Source: Chondrilla cf. caribensis (taxonomy: Eukaryota > Porifera > Demospongiae > Chondrillida > Chondrillidae). From it: a DNA stretch of 64,000 nucleotides. The notes beneath the pieces were generated by a model that was given only the letters and a program-made list of their open reading frames with translations, was not told the DNA's origin and did no database searches. This document shows, piece after piece, positions 34,401 to 46,045 of the stretch. The DNA lies in the NCBI GenBank assembly GCA_964020155.1, contig OZ026567.1, forward strand, positions 1,686,430 to 1,750,429, given 5' to 3'. The position numbers and the translations under genes are program-made. Every line of letters starts with the position of its first letter. Position 1 is the first letter of the stretch.

Positions 34401-37400
34401 CTGACCATTCTTGTCGCTGCAGCATTTGTATGCTACCTCGCAGAGGGCATAGAATCCAGGAAATAGATCAATTGGGACATTCAGTACATCCTGGATCGGA
34501 GCACCAGTGACCTGAGATGCCCAGATCAGGTATTCCACCAACTGGTGACAGATGTAGGCTGAGAAAATGCCGCTTACCGTTTCGGGAAGAGGGGCACTTC
34601 CGAGGTGATCCTGGACTTTGCAGACAATTTTCAAAACCATGGGAATACGGCACATCCCACGAACCACAGAAAGACTGTTTAGCCTTTGAATGATCTCCTT
34701 TGATTGACGCTCTGCTTCTTCCTTATCGGCTCGATATGCTTCTCGGAAATATTGCTGGATGTACTGGTTGATGTCTGTGTCAGTGAATCCAAGAATTTCA
34801 ACATGACGATGGGGTCGCTTCATCAGAGACAGGAGATCCGGACATCGGGAAGGTCGAGTGGTGACAAACACATCGCATTCACTGAGGAAGGGCTCCTCAA
34901 CTGATAGGAGATCACTTAGAAAAGGGGATTTGCCAAGATGATCCGCAACCTCGTCAAAGCCATCCAGAATGAGGGCAACACCTTCCCCGTCACTTCCTTT
35001 CATTATCTCACACAATTGGGGGGTGTTGGAAATACCCAAGGCTCCCAATAAGAAATGGAGATCGATGTCTCCCTTGGCATTACTGAGCAACACCTTTAGC
35101 TTGCGGAGCTCTACCAGTAGCACCAGACGATACTGGTTGGGGAGAGCTTGGGAGTACAGGTCTTGGCATAGTTTACGTGATAATGTTGTCTTGCCACACC
35201 CAGGTGCACCGCTGATGACCACACGCTTTCCTGAAGTGACTTTGTCGCAGTTGAGAATGTCCTTGTATTCCACCTTCTCTGCCTTTTCGTAGTACCCGTC
35301 TATGCCGTGGATGGTGGCATCCAGGAAATCTGTGATATCTTTATCCTTCTTGGCTCCATAACGACGACGTTCTACTGTGGCTAAATGATTGAATTCTACA
35401 TTCGGTGTTGAGGTATCCTCAGTGTACACCGTAGGCAGGCGACTGTAGAATCGATTCAATTTTTCATACCAACGACCGTACACCTGTAGGTGATGAGACA
35501 TAATTATAGACCCAGGAGTAGCTTATGTAGTTCATGCAACTATGTCATTGCAGGAGATTACTATACATTGGTGTGGGGCAAAAAGTACAACAGTGATTAG
35601 CGAGTGGCAAATTTCAAATTGATGATGTCATTGAAAGTAAAAGCATTGCAAGCATTTAAAGATCACTATAAAATAACAGTTGGATCTACAGACACCACTA
35701 TTTGGAATCATATTTTTCATGACGTTCATAACCACTCGATTGCAAGGTGAAACCACTGTAGTCAGAGCCTACCTAAACTCAATGAAACCGTGGACACTTA
35801 CAAATTCCCTAATAATAATATTGTTGATTGGTTACACATAGCACCAATTATTCCAATCCATTGCAGCCATACGTATATTGGTGGCATGTTTGAAATCCAC
35901 AGTCCTCCTGTGGTATCGTGACTCTTTGCAGTACGTACTGCTATATCTTTTGACATCTTCCCAATAATATACAACTTAAGGCAGTCTACTGGACTCTGGG
36001 ACTACCTTGATGTCCCATTTCAGGACAACTACTGTACAACATCTCTCTCACACACACACTATGCTGCGGCTAAACGAACATCTCTGTGTTGTGATGGATC
36101 TTGCCTCCTTTGCCGTATTCCGATATAACTTGGCTGCTAGTCCAGAAACAACACGACTCAATATTGCCATGTTATCACCTCAGTGGACAACAGGACATGC
36201 ATGTGTGTGCATAATATAGTCGAATATCGAATTGAACTTGATTATTGGTCTGGCTTCACTCCCCCATCATGGCATGCCTAAACTAGTCGCTCATCATCAA
36301 TATAAACTAATATACATGCAGTACATATCAGCACTTCAAATAATTGTTGGAATACATCAATACAGTGAACTAACAAGTGAAGTGAGACCCACGTCAAGTT
36401 GGTTCCTCGAACTTCTGTTGTGGATAAAAGCCCAGAATTATGTGTATTATATGCATGCCATGATTTCAAAAAAGAAATAATATAGTGAAAATACATAATA
36501 TTCATGTAAATGAAGCAATCATCAGCTCTGGCTGTCTGGTAAAGTGTATACTAGTGCCTAGTACACAGAAATGCTATAAACCTCACTGGAATCATCCAGT
36601 GAATGACATCAACACAATGGGATATTGTCCAACCAGCAACCTGCCGACATACAGCCAGTAGGAATCGAGAACAGTAGACGCAAGTAGCAAGAATAACCAT
36701 TGTAAGCTGATAGGGAATATACGTAAATAGGTGGAAAGAAAAAGCTCATGGTATGTCTGTGTCTAACACATTTTGATCATTTATACATTCTTTTCATAAT
36801 TGATCCTGCTGGATATGCACATGTTCAAGTAGCCAGGTGTGAACAAAGCGAACAACATTATATCATGAAGTTGGGTCTGAGTATACCATGGAAAATGGCC
36901 GCAGATAATTGATCCTGCTAGATATGCACAAGTTCAGAAGCAAGAACCATGGAAATGGCTGCAGGTGGTAGAAAGGTTTAATGCATTGTCCTTCCTGCTA
37001 TTGTCCATTGTTGCCAACAACCAAGCTACAAAATCAAGATGCCAGAGTCATGAAGAGCCCTTGTGACAATTGCACAATTGAGATGTCACCAATCGGTTGT
37101 GAAGGATATACATATACAAATGCAAGACAACTGATTGTCACGATTACTAGCCTCACTTCCAGCTCAGTGATGACAGTGTATGAGAATCACTCTAGATTAT
37201 ATGAGGTTTATCTACATCTGTAATGTGTGCATGGATACATGTGTGTACTGGGAGTATGTCCATCGGTAATTCTGCAGTAATTATGGATTACTACCAAATA
37301 TTTACTCCATATCTTTACTAATGTGCTTTGATGTCAACATAGCTGCAAATGTGGAGGGACGGACACACTCCAAATAAACACTTACATTCTCACCACTACC

Positions 37401-39833
37401 TTGTGTTCTGTCAACAGGTGGTCCAGAAGGGTGGGGAGATTCTAGTGGTAGGAACACATAGTAACACACAATAACTTGACACATGTATGTCAGTAGCTAC
37501 AAGTGTGGACGGACATCAATGTTTACCACAGCCATGAGCCCTGGCCAGAACCTGTGTACTGAGACACTAGCAGCTATAGCTGGTGGTATACAACTGATAT
37601 TACAAAATACAAAGATGGAGAAATGATGAAGACAAATGCACACCTTGTACCATTGATACTACAGTAGAACCTGTCCAATCAGACACCTCTCTAAACCGAC
37701 AAATGCTTAAACTGACACCAAATTCCAAGCACAGACACTTTTTCAATACAAAATGACCTGCCTAATCCGACAAATGCCTAATCTGAAAACCGACATTGAT
37801 TTTGGAGTCCCCAGAATAAAAATACCTCTACAGTCCAACAATTATACCACTACAAATTAAATTCGTTTGATTTTCACCGCATTTATCCACCGTCGAGTTT
37901 GCGGGTGCCATGTTCCTTCATTATGTAATACAACTGAATGGTTTTCGAAACTTATAATTAATTATGACACAATAATTGGAGCCTGGTGTAACGGATCATG
38001 TGAGGAAACTGATCCTCATGTAGGTTATATACAGAAGGAGGTGATAAAGTACAGCACTTTGACATATTTTTTTCAAAAATAACACTGAGTAATGTTCATA
38101 CAAGAACATGTATTTATATGTCAATTATATTTATCTGACTGTATCTCTTGTTGCATGTAATTATGTACCTAGTTATATGTCTTATCGTATCACTATTAAC
38201 AATGTCTATACAGTATACATGCTTATAAATGGCTCTGGAATTATTATTTAGTTGACGATGAAACCTCTCTAATCCAACAACCTCATAATCCGACATTATT
38301 TTCATTCCTATTGAGTGTCAGATTAGAGAGGTTTCACTGTATAAATATACTGGTACAGTGTACCCTAGGTTATCAGAACACTGGTTATCCCAATCCTGGA
38401 TTATCTGAACAACTTTACATCAGTCATTTAAATATGACATCACTACTGACAATATAATGTCAAAATTGTGAGAAAGTGTAAGCAAAAAGTGGGAAATTAT
38501 TAAGCATCTCTATACATTACAGGCGAATGGTCACATGACGTACATGTGACATGTGTGGATGTGTTGATGTGTTGACTTAATAAGCAGTACTCAAAGGAAC
38601 ACTAAACATATAGAACAGATGATGGAAATACAGTATTGAGTACGAGAGAAACATACTGTGTGTGCTGTCATCCTCTTTGAACTGTTTGCTATCATTGAAG
38701 CCAGATGTCGATTGAGTTGGTCTCTTTCTAGAGTCTGTAGTGGAGGAAATAAAATCTGAATGACTCTATTGTGGTCAATACACACAATTGACAACAACAG
38801 TACTAAAAGATAGGACATGCATAGATCGCAATTCAGGGTTTCAATAGGGAGAGTAATGGAAAGGGCAAAAGAGTGTTCGTGAAAATAAGAATTGACTACA
38901 ATCCGAATCTAACCATAATGTATGGTGACTCATATCGTATGGCCTCTGCAGCAAGGCAGATTGTGACAGAGGACCAGTAGACTACCATCAATGTGGGCTG
39001 TGGCTTGATAGAGCAAATGTGACAACTCATTCATTCGCCCTTATAAAGAGACTTCATGGTGTCAACATCCAGGAGAATACAAATATGAACATCAAATCAG
39101 TCATTTTGATATGACATCACTACTGACAATGTAATGTCAAAATTATGAGAAGGTATAAGCAAAAACTGGGAACCTAAACATCTCTATACATTACATACAG
39201 TACGAATCCAACCACAATGTATAATGACTCATATCGTATGGCCTATACTCTACAGCAAGGCAAGGTATTAAGGGTCTATGGTGTGACAGAGGACCAGTAG
39301 ACTATTATCAATCAATGTGGGCTGTGGCTGGATGGAGCAAATGTGATATATCAACTCATTCATTCGCTCTTAGTGAAAGAGACTTCATGGTGTCGACCTT
39401 CTGCAAGAGAATTCAAATATGAAAAGTCTGTCACGAAAAATAGGGTCCGCTGCCAAAAACAGTCCCCGGGGACCGGAAATAGCGGCAAAACCAGTCCGTG
39501 CGGACTGCATGGTTTCCGACGTCCTAAATAATCCGCTTGTGCCTAAACCTAACCCAAACCCTAACCCTAACCCTAACCCTAACCCTAACCCCTAATCCTA
39601 ACCTAAATCCTAACCTTAACCATTTTTGATGGTACCCAAATATGGTGCCGAAAAAAGTCCGGGGGAACACTCTAGGTGGGGACCACTTTTCGCATGACAG
39701 GTCCATTTCTTTGAACGGCAGCGCGCGAGAGCAATAGTACGCTTAGGATGGCCGTTCGTAGGAAATGTGTCTCACCTTGAGTATTGGAGGAGATTTCTCT
39801 ATCCTCAGAACGATTAGAAGAACTAGAAGCCAT
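26522..39833 (-). CDS. NLR-B: NACHT-LRR-Death domain protein
   Basis: Exons (minus, 5'->3'): 39776-39833, 38657-38734, 37386-37441, 33770-35483 (NACHT), 33348-33481, 32523-32681, 31405-31603, 31183-31331, 30985-31098, 30836-30913, 29885-29963, 29418-29569, 28198-28284, 27906-28128, 27755-27838, 27294-27347, 26946-27220 (Death domain), 26522-26604. Phases agree throughout if the second donor of the 28-bp array is used (Death exon extended to 26918); the product is then 1267 aa. It starts MASSSSNRSEDREISSNTQ. Exon 38657-38734 (SRKRPTQSTSGFNDSKQF) is symmetrical, and I do not find it in A. Walker A is intact (GAPGCGKTT). There is no CARD-like exon. This is the most intact copy. Confidence 0.8.
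26702..26953. repeat. 28-bp minisatellite carrying repeated 5' splice sites (9 units)
   Basis: Nine head-to-tail 28-bp units (core GTCCACTACAAGCACAATGC plus TCACCAGT). On the minus strand each unit ends ACACTG or ACACAG followed by GTGAGC, a good 5' splice site. The array starts exactly at the 3' end of the Death-domain exon. Unit C has five copies (47522-47661) and unit A none. Since 28 is not a multiple of three, successive donors leave phases 0, 1 and 2. Confidence 0.9.
26946..27220 (-). CDS. Death domain exon of NLR-B
   Basis: Same fold as in A: VPKWELPINLGV, ALHIWQSGRCKG, PPTWTLLLKAVE, then an Ala/Glu-rich helix and TWTQ at the first donor. The preceding linker exon (27294-27347) ends in phase 1 and joins cleanly. 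From the first donor (phase 0) the last exon reads a stop after one codon. From the second donor it reads the conserved MTPPLPPASH tail. Confidence 0.7.
27349..27445. repeat. 25-bp minisatellite, NLR-B intron
   Basis: Four units of the TAGACAAGTACATGTAGTGA family directly upstream (in transcript sense) of linker exon 27294-27347. The acceptor TGTCTATAG is formed at the end of the array. Confidence 0.8.
28457..28486. repeat. (CA)n microsatellite
   Basis: Short orthologue (about 30 bp) of the tracts at 5334-5408 and 50394-50460. Confidence 0.9.
31690..32007. mobile_element. Hairpin-ended repeat, unit B only
   Basis: It begins with a GGGGCTGCC/GGCAGCCCC hairpin and ends with CAAGTAATTCGAG facing CTCGAATTACTTG. 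A (TA)n tract is near 31751-31770. The part at 31774-31970 (GTGTTCCTACGCGCAACCGC onward) resembles 52682-52873 in unit C, so this is a dispersed family. It is inserted in the intron downstream of exon 32523-32681. No coding potential. Confidence 0.65.
32523..32681 (-). CDS. LRR exon of NLR-B, internal here but terminal in A and C
   Basis: 159 bp, phase 0 to 0, reading MSLSPSLFEIGFSPYLPSLR through KTVQSLTLLNS to a GTG/GTAATT donor. Compared with A it has two extra bases in a (CA)n run and lacks nine bases (a GATGAGCAA-like stretch). The net change makes the donor phase fit the next exon (31405-31603). If the donor is not used, the shifted frame runs on to a stop at 32259. Confidence 0.5.
32807..33330. 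mobile_element. TA-flanked MITE, unit B only
   Basis: Inverted ends TGTGCATGTGCAAGCGAAAA and TGTGAGCGTGCAAGCGAAAA with TA at both sides. The empty site CAAATATACAGATC is intact in A and C. 524 bp, no recognisable ORF. Probably a non-autonomous Tc1/mariner-like element. Confidence 0.8.
33770..35483 (-). CDS. NACHT exon of NLR-B
   Basis: 1714 bp, from VYGRWYEKLNRFYSRLPTVY to LRR residues ELRYFHSN. Intact Walker A GAPGCGKTTLSRKL, Walker B VALILDGFDEVA, FVTTRPSRCP, and the winged-helix FNHKTVQETLAAIHIAKQ. Relative to A and C there is a small in-frame deletion just after the KVLLSNAKGDI segment, where A and C carry KVFENAQ. It removes a surface-loop region between Walker A and Walker B. Confidence 0.9.
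37668..38090. mobile_element. Pogo-like element fragment, unit B only
   Basis: It starts TACAGTAGAACCTGTCCAAT and contains repeated CTAATCCGACAAATGCC segments like pogo/Tigger ends. A plus-strand open frame follows (37867-38082) but is not recognised. The right end is not clear. The region is absent from unit A. Confidence 0.45.
38657..38734 (-). CDS. Optional leader exon of NLR-B
   Basis: 78 bp, phase 1 to 1, with acceptor CTCCACTACAG and donor GTATGT. Encodes SRKRPTQSTSGFNDSKQF, a basic and Ser/Thr-rich segment. I could not find it between exons 1 and 2 of NLR-A, where the nested inverted-repeat element lies instead. Confidence 0.5.
39428..39700. mobile_element. Small inverted-repeat element with telomere-like tract, unit B only
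   Basis: Ends CTGTCACGAAAAATAGGGTC and, inverted, CTGTCATGCGAAAAGTGGTC. The interior at 39542-39620 is a run of CCCTAA hexamers with variants (CCTAAA, CCTAAT). The element interrupts AAATATGAAAAGT/GTCCATTT, which is continuous in A. The flanking sequence also carries a duplication of about 300 bp in B (38930-39080 resembling 39230-39410). Confidence 0.7.
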
Positions 39834-40824
39834 TGGCGGACCGTACACAGGAGCTCAAGTTATCGAGCGAGGGGCGGGTACGTATAATAGCAGGGAGACC
39901 ACTTCCGAGACCAACTCCAAATTTGGAGTTGGAAACTGAGTCGGATACAAAGCGTAGATTCGATCACGCACTATACTATATGTGTTGACAGCAGTATTGA
40001 TGGTGTTCGAGAATAATTTAACACAAATAATCTGCTACTGGTGAACCATTTCATTCCTGATAATGCAGTAGAACCAGTATTGAAGACTATACCTGTCCTA
40101 GGTGACGACCATTGAATTCCCCAGTGCATGTGTCAACTAAACTGAAGCACTTCTACTTAAAAGTCCACTTCTACAGAGACCCCCTTTACTTGATCCATGG
40201 GGTGGTCTTTATAGGCAAGTTTTAATGAAGGTGAAATGACAGTTTCGTCTCAAAAATATGCAACACACCAAAAGTAGTGATTGTATCACTTCAGATTCTA
40301 AAGGAAAACACAGGATCATCTCTATAGTATACACTCCACATCTGTTCTGTCTCATCCACAACCTAGTCAACATCCAATAGAGACTGTAGTAAAGAAGTAG
40401 AAATAATGAAGCAGACTTCAATAATTTAGAACACAACCACACATTCACACACTAACACACATGTACCTGTGAATGTAACAGGAGTACCTAAACATGTAGT
40501 CTGGTGTAACTGACCACTCACTACCTAATTTGTGACCTGTGAAGTACAGAGGTAGGACCACCATCAGATTACATCTGGATCTATACATGAGTATGTACCA
40601 ATACATATGGTGTGGATGGTGAGAGATACGCAGGACTCTTTCCTAATTCCTTATACTGTGGAGGACTGAGGAAGGGTCATCATCAGACTGCTATATCTGT
40701 GCCTATACATAGCTAATATGTGCCTGTACAAATATAAACATTTCAAACAAGAATCAGGGTTCATAGACAAATACACACATGAGGACACTTGTACATAGCA
40801 CACACAAAGTATCTCTATAGGATG

Positions 40825-40867
<43 letters not shown>

Positions 40868-41910
40868 TGGGCTCCCCAACTATTCTAGTGCAATGATATT
40901 CATGAGTTCACAAATGAGATTCATTAAGGTGTTATCTAAACAATTGGTAGGTGTTAGTTCTGCAACAGTAAACAGGTCAGACTGCTGTCCAACCACAGAC
41001 CACACAACACCAGGGACAGCAGAGGATACTGGTGTGTCTGAACACCACAGAGCACTATGGAGGTATCCTGCATGTACTGTACACACACACATGAGACAAT
41101 CAAGTGTACATGAGGTACTTCACTTCACTCGACATCATTGTAGTGAGAATCTACCTGTGTGTCACAAGTACCTTTTGATAATCCTTGGCTTTCTCTCTGT
41201 TAGCTTGGTAGTTTTTTTCTCTCCTCTTCTTCCCTCTTCCTGCGTACGTATGTCAGCCAGCTGGTTGTACAATCTGGAGGTCGAGTACATGAGAAAGATC
41301 ACCTATGTGTACACTAGTATCTACATATGTACACGTGAGCACACACACATTTGAAGTACATTTGAACATGGTTTACAATGTGGTACAAGTAAGGGTATTA
41401 ACACTTGTATATACATATAACAACATGCTCGTACTTATGTTCATATGCAGCATTACAAAGAATACCATATTAAAGTACTGTTATAGTGGAAAGTTGCATT
41501 ACAGAAATTAGGTCCAATTCATGAAAGCGTAATAGCTACACACGACATTGGACTCTTGAATTTGCAAAATGGTTGCTTCCCAACAAAACTACAAACTGTT
41601 CCTTCTAAATGGCATAAAACAATACTCAGATATGTACATGTGTGTATAAATACATGTATAATATTCTACACAACATGTTCACATGTACACTCATGCAGTA
41701 CATTCAAATGTATATGTACATTTTTACATTATGTTCACATGTACACAGTATGTTCACAGGTACACTCATACAGCATGTCCACATGCATGTAGACATGTAC
41801 AGAATGCTCACATGTGAAGGATCATTGCAGGACAGTCAGCTAACAAGGTACACACTCATCCATAAACATTTGTGTTTACTTCTTGTTCACGGTGATCATT
41901 CCCTGTTTAC
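39834..41910. other. Intergenic region upstream of NLR-B
   Basis: Counterpart of 20617-22067, with a (CA)n tract at 40825-40865. 40930-41560 contains about 600 bp not present in A; no transposon ends or coding motif are recognised in it. No gene is supported. Confidence 0.4.
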
Positions 41911-44900
41911 TCATCTTCCTTCACTGAGTTTTAACATGAGTGGATTCCTTGGGGCCCACTCCACCACAACTTTGTACCTGCCCTGCATACAACAACATTA
42001 CAGAAATAAGTCACATGTGACAAACACATCTAACACACATTCATACCACCCCAATAAGTACCTACATTAAGTACTATAAGCTGATAAGATTTGAGTGTTT
42101 GTGCACATGCGTAAATACATGTATCCTGACTTGTGGCAAATTCCAATGGACTGACAGGACTACATACCCTATGAATCCCTGAGATCCCCAGATGTGACAA
42201 TTGACTAATCAATTATCTATGGAATGGTGAGTGTCACATCAGTATACATGGTGTGTATAGCACCATTATAGGGAGGAAATTCAGGGAATGGATCCTTGTG
42301 ATGGACAGTGAAATAACATATACTGCACGTACATACATACATACACATGTACATATGGTATAAAATGCAAAAAAGGTAACGATAATAACGGTTAACTTTT
42401 GTCGTTTCTGTTTCTCGTTTAGTTTGGTGAATATGTAGCGTTTAGTGCTTAGTGTATGACGGTTTCCAGTTAGCATTTGACTGGTTCCAGTTGACATTTC
42501 ACAAGCCCATAAACGTTAGTGTGTTACAAAATACCTTGTTGTTCTCAATCTCATTCTATCTTGACGTTCTTGGCCATATGAGCAATCCGACTCAGAATTG
42601 AGTTAGGCGATCAATTGTTTCCAATACAAGTTCAGAGGCATTCTCTAGCAACCTTTCTCTCTCACCACCAAAGGACTATGTACAAAGTAGATTCAACAAC
42701 GTGCTGCAACTTTCTATGCATCCTTAAGGTCTCTGATATCAGTTTACTTATTCGGCCAGCATTTATCACTTTTGATTCAGTCCTTCTCGGTTAGCCCTTT
42801 TCCCCTTCGTGATTAGCACTGTACATTTCTCCTTTAGCAGCATTCTCACTCTTGAGTTTCGTTTTGCGGTTTTGTATTATCGTTTCGGGTTACCTTTTCA
42901 GATCCGTACCATACATATACGTATACATACATACATACAAGAATGTGTATATATATATACATACATATGTACATACATATGTATATACTGCACATCTACT
43001 GTATGTCCAACTGTATAGTGCAGAATTAATACAGCTACATACACACATGTACACATGTACCCACAAAGTTGATGTTAATACACATCAAAGGTACCACCTT
43101 GAGTACATATTGAGTGAATTCACAAAGTACTCAAACAGTTTTACATGTGTTCCTAAGTACATACTACAGAATAACAAGATTCATAGGAACCAGCAGTATG
43201 TATGTGCATGTATGGAGTATGTGAGTATATTTACTCAGGAGTTCATTTGTTGACAACATTCATTCATAACGGCAACAACAGTTACTAAGATATATAATAT
43301 ACATACAAATGTACATGTACAGCATGTACACACCTTTGTGATTGTGAATGTCTGGAGGACCAAATAATCCAGTGTCTTGGAGCACAAGCATCGTTATATA
43401 CTGGAAGTGAGGGACAGTGAGTCTGACATTAGCACAGCATAGGGGTAGCCATGCTGGGATACAGCGGTGTGCTCCTGTGGTTGAGGTGGATTGATGTCAG
43501 ACTTAGATGTGGACATATTGATAAGTGTCTGTGCTGATGGAGATGGTATGAGGTTGTGAGGTGCACTGGGTATTGAGTGTGGAGGCTGAAAGGTAGTGTG
43601 GGGAGAGGGAGTGGGAGGTGTAGGGAGTGTGGGGTGGGATGTGGGGGAGGAGTCTTGACATGTATACAGGTATTGTATGTACTAGAACAACCCAGTGTGC
43701 ACCATACCATGCATGTATGCACAAACCTGCATATGTACGTATGTATGTGTACCCAAGTACATGTACATACATACACTACGTACACAAGGTTTGAAAAGTA
43801 CAGTTGTATTACCATTGTCAGGAGAGTGGACATCAAAATGTTTCCACGAAATATCACAACTGAAGTTCAATAAAACTGCAAATTTGTCACACTGTAATTA
43901 CAGTATGTCTACAGTGAATTTGCCAAACAATTCAAAACACAACCAAACTATGTGTACATGTGAGTGCATACACATAAACTGTACACACCTTGATAGAAGT
44001 GTAGACACTGATAGTGGTGTCGAGGGGGGAGGTGTCTCCTCGTCCTTCCCCACAGTGGTGGCTACCACCAGTGGTCTCCTAACAACACACAAACAAGAGT
44101 GACAGAGTACATAAGACAGCCGTTGCATGCAATCCACAATGTTCTTCAGCCTCACATTTGTTCCTGAGCTACAGGGTGAGGGCCAGTGGTTCCAGTGTCT
44201 TGTGGAGGATCTACAAGTGTACCAGTTTCCATCTCCATCCAAGCTTCCTGCCTGCTACAGATCTCAGCAAGCAGACTAGACATTTCTACAGAATGAGAAA
44301 ATGTATTGGTATTGTGGGCTATGCCAACGCACTGTACATATATGTATGTACATATTATAAGCATTGGACAAATAGAAGGTGAACATGTACATGTGCACAT
44401 GCATTTGTACAGTATATTGGACAAAGAGTCAGTGAACACATCATAGCAAACTGCACAAAACTCCACAAGACACTACCACTGGCCCTCACCCCACATTATA
44501 TATAATATATAAACAAGAAAAATAAAAAAGAGGATTCTCCATCAAAACAAGTGCTGAAACCTGGGTCTTCTGGCTAACGCTCTCCCAACTGAGCTATTTC
44601 AGCACACCCAACCACTGTCACAATACTGTGCAATATACCTACATACATGTACTGCAGTATGAAGTCTCAGACCGCACACAGCCACTGTACACACAATCCA
44701 TTCAGTGGAGCTACCACTGGTCATCCTGTCATACCATGTACACAATATTACTGCACTACATACTCACATACATAAGTACATACACACACATACCATGTCA
44801 ATCTCTTGCTTTGGAGGGGGACGAGTAGCTATCTCCTTACCCCTAGCTCTTTCTATATCAAGGGCCCTCTCTCTGTTGAAGAAAATATAACGTACATATT

Positions 44901-46045
44901 AGTGTGTCTACGGATGTTTCATGTGTACTCATATACATACATACAATTACATATATACAGTATGTATGTATGAGTACACATCCTTGTACTACAAGTAAGA
45001 CCATATGCATATACATACACAGTTACATGAATAAAGACATGAATATACGTACACATACAAACATGCATTGTATATGCAAGTACATACATATATGTATGTA
45101 TGTAATATTTTGGGTACTGTAGTGCATATCCCATATTTCAAGTATTGTACAATATTACAAGTACTCACTTGGACAGTCTGTTGGTACAAACGTACTTAAC
45201 TTATCACAACAAACAGTATAACAACAGCAATCGATAGATCTGTTCAACACCTGGTCAATCCCGGTGTACAACTGGACAGGTCTAGTCAATGTACACTTTG
45301 TACATACAGAATGTACATGTACGTATGTATATGTGTACACATTTATGTACTACAAGCATATATGTATATAGATAGTTATGACATGTACTTACATACGTAC
45401 ATTCACCCCTGACTTCTTCTGTCATATTCTGAAATGTGCTTTCAACTTCACCAATGGACAGTGGAGGGACTTCTGCTGGTGATCCCTGACTGTTTCTGTC
45501 AACTGTACTGTCTGTTGTGGTCAATGATGGGGTCTCTGTAAAGTGGCTATCCATGTCACCAATGGACAGAGTGTCTGGTTGGGAGGGGCTGAGGGGAGTG
45601 GCATATGTACTACAAATATTATAATATGTATGTACATGGTTATGAATTGTACACACATACGTATATACGTACACTCTAACTCCTGCAACCCTTCTACATG
45701 AACACGCAATACATCCACCTACTGTATACATACGTAGACACATACTGTACATGTACATGTGTAGATACTCTAGTGTGTATACGTATTTACACGTACGTAG
45801 GTACATACTCTCGTGTGTACAGTTCTTACATCATTGCTAGCCACATACAAGGATGCATTGTATACACACACATGTACATGATTACAAGACATTCATCCGT
45901 ATGTACACAAACATACTGTACACATGTACAAATTACACATGTACACATGTGGACAACACACCTTTTCCAATCTCATTTGAGCCAAAGCATGTTGGTGTCT
46001 TAATAATGCCTTCTCATCTTGTTCCTGTCTCAGCTTGTCCACTTC
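41911..46045 (-). CDS. Small gene X, unit B copy (best preserved), unknown function
   Basis: Exons (minus): 45962-46045 (EVDKLRQEQDEKALLRHQHA, amphipathic helix), 45675-45718 (VDVLRVHVEGLQEL), 45397-45588 (63 codons, acidic and Ser/Thr-rich, with DTLSIGDMD and PLSIGEVES as an internal repeat), 44794-44872 (LDIERARGKEIATRPPPK), 44156-44285 (MSSLLAEICSRQEAWMEMET), 43989-44078 (GKDEETPPPSTPLS), about 43503-43653 (Pro/His-rich), 43334-43400 (VLQDTGLFGPPDIHN) and 41911-41982 (RYKVVVEWAPRNPLMLKL, stop). The first four joins are in phase; the join to 44156-44285 and the last two are not resolved. No start exon is found. It precedes the NLR gene on the same strand in each full unit. Family not recognised. 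Confidence 0.45.
44553..44603 (-). tRNA. tRNA-Phe-like pseudogene, unit B
   Basis: GCTGAAATAGCTCAGTTGGG followed by AGAGCGTTAGCC; the ends GCTGAAA and TTTCAGC pair perfectly over 7 bp. The D arm (GCTC/GAGC) and the A box are intact. An internal deletion fused the anticodon stem to the end of the T arm, giving only 51 bp. The resemblance is to tRNA-Phe; it is probably an old pseudogene or a tRNA-derived SINE head. Confidence 0.7.

Larger units (their letters stand above)
24786..45690. repeat. Tandem segmental duplication, unit B
   Basis: Second tandem copy. It matches unit A from the small-gene exons at the left through the NLR gene to the small gene at the right (A 20900-24780 corresponds to B about 40060-45270). 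It carries its own insertions: the 25559-25733 MITE, the 31690-32007 repeat, the 32807-33330 element and the 39428-39700 telomere-like element. It lacks the CARD-like exon and the hAT remnant found in A. Confidence 0.85.

Noticed and set aside
39542..39620. True chromosome end
   Set aside because: The CCCTAA tract is short, degenerate and followed by unique duplicated sequence on both sides.
43429..43857. Pro/His/Leu-rich minus ORF as a separate gene
   Set aside because: It overlaps the Pro-rich exon of gene X in another frame and has a low-complexity composition.
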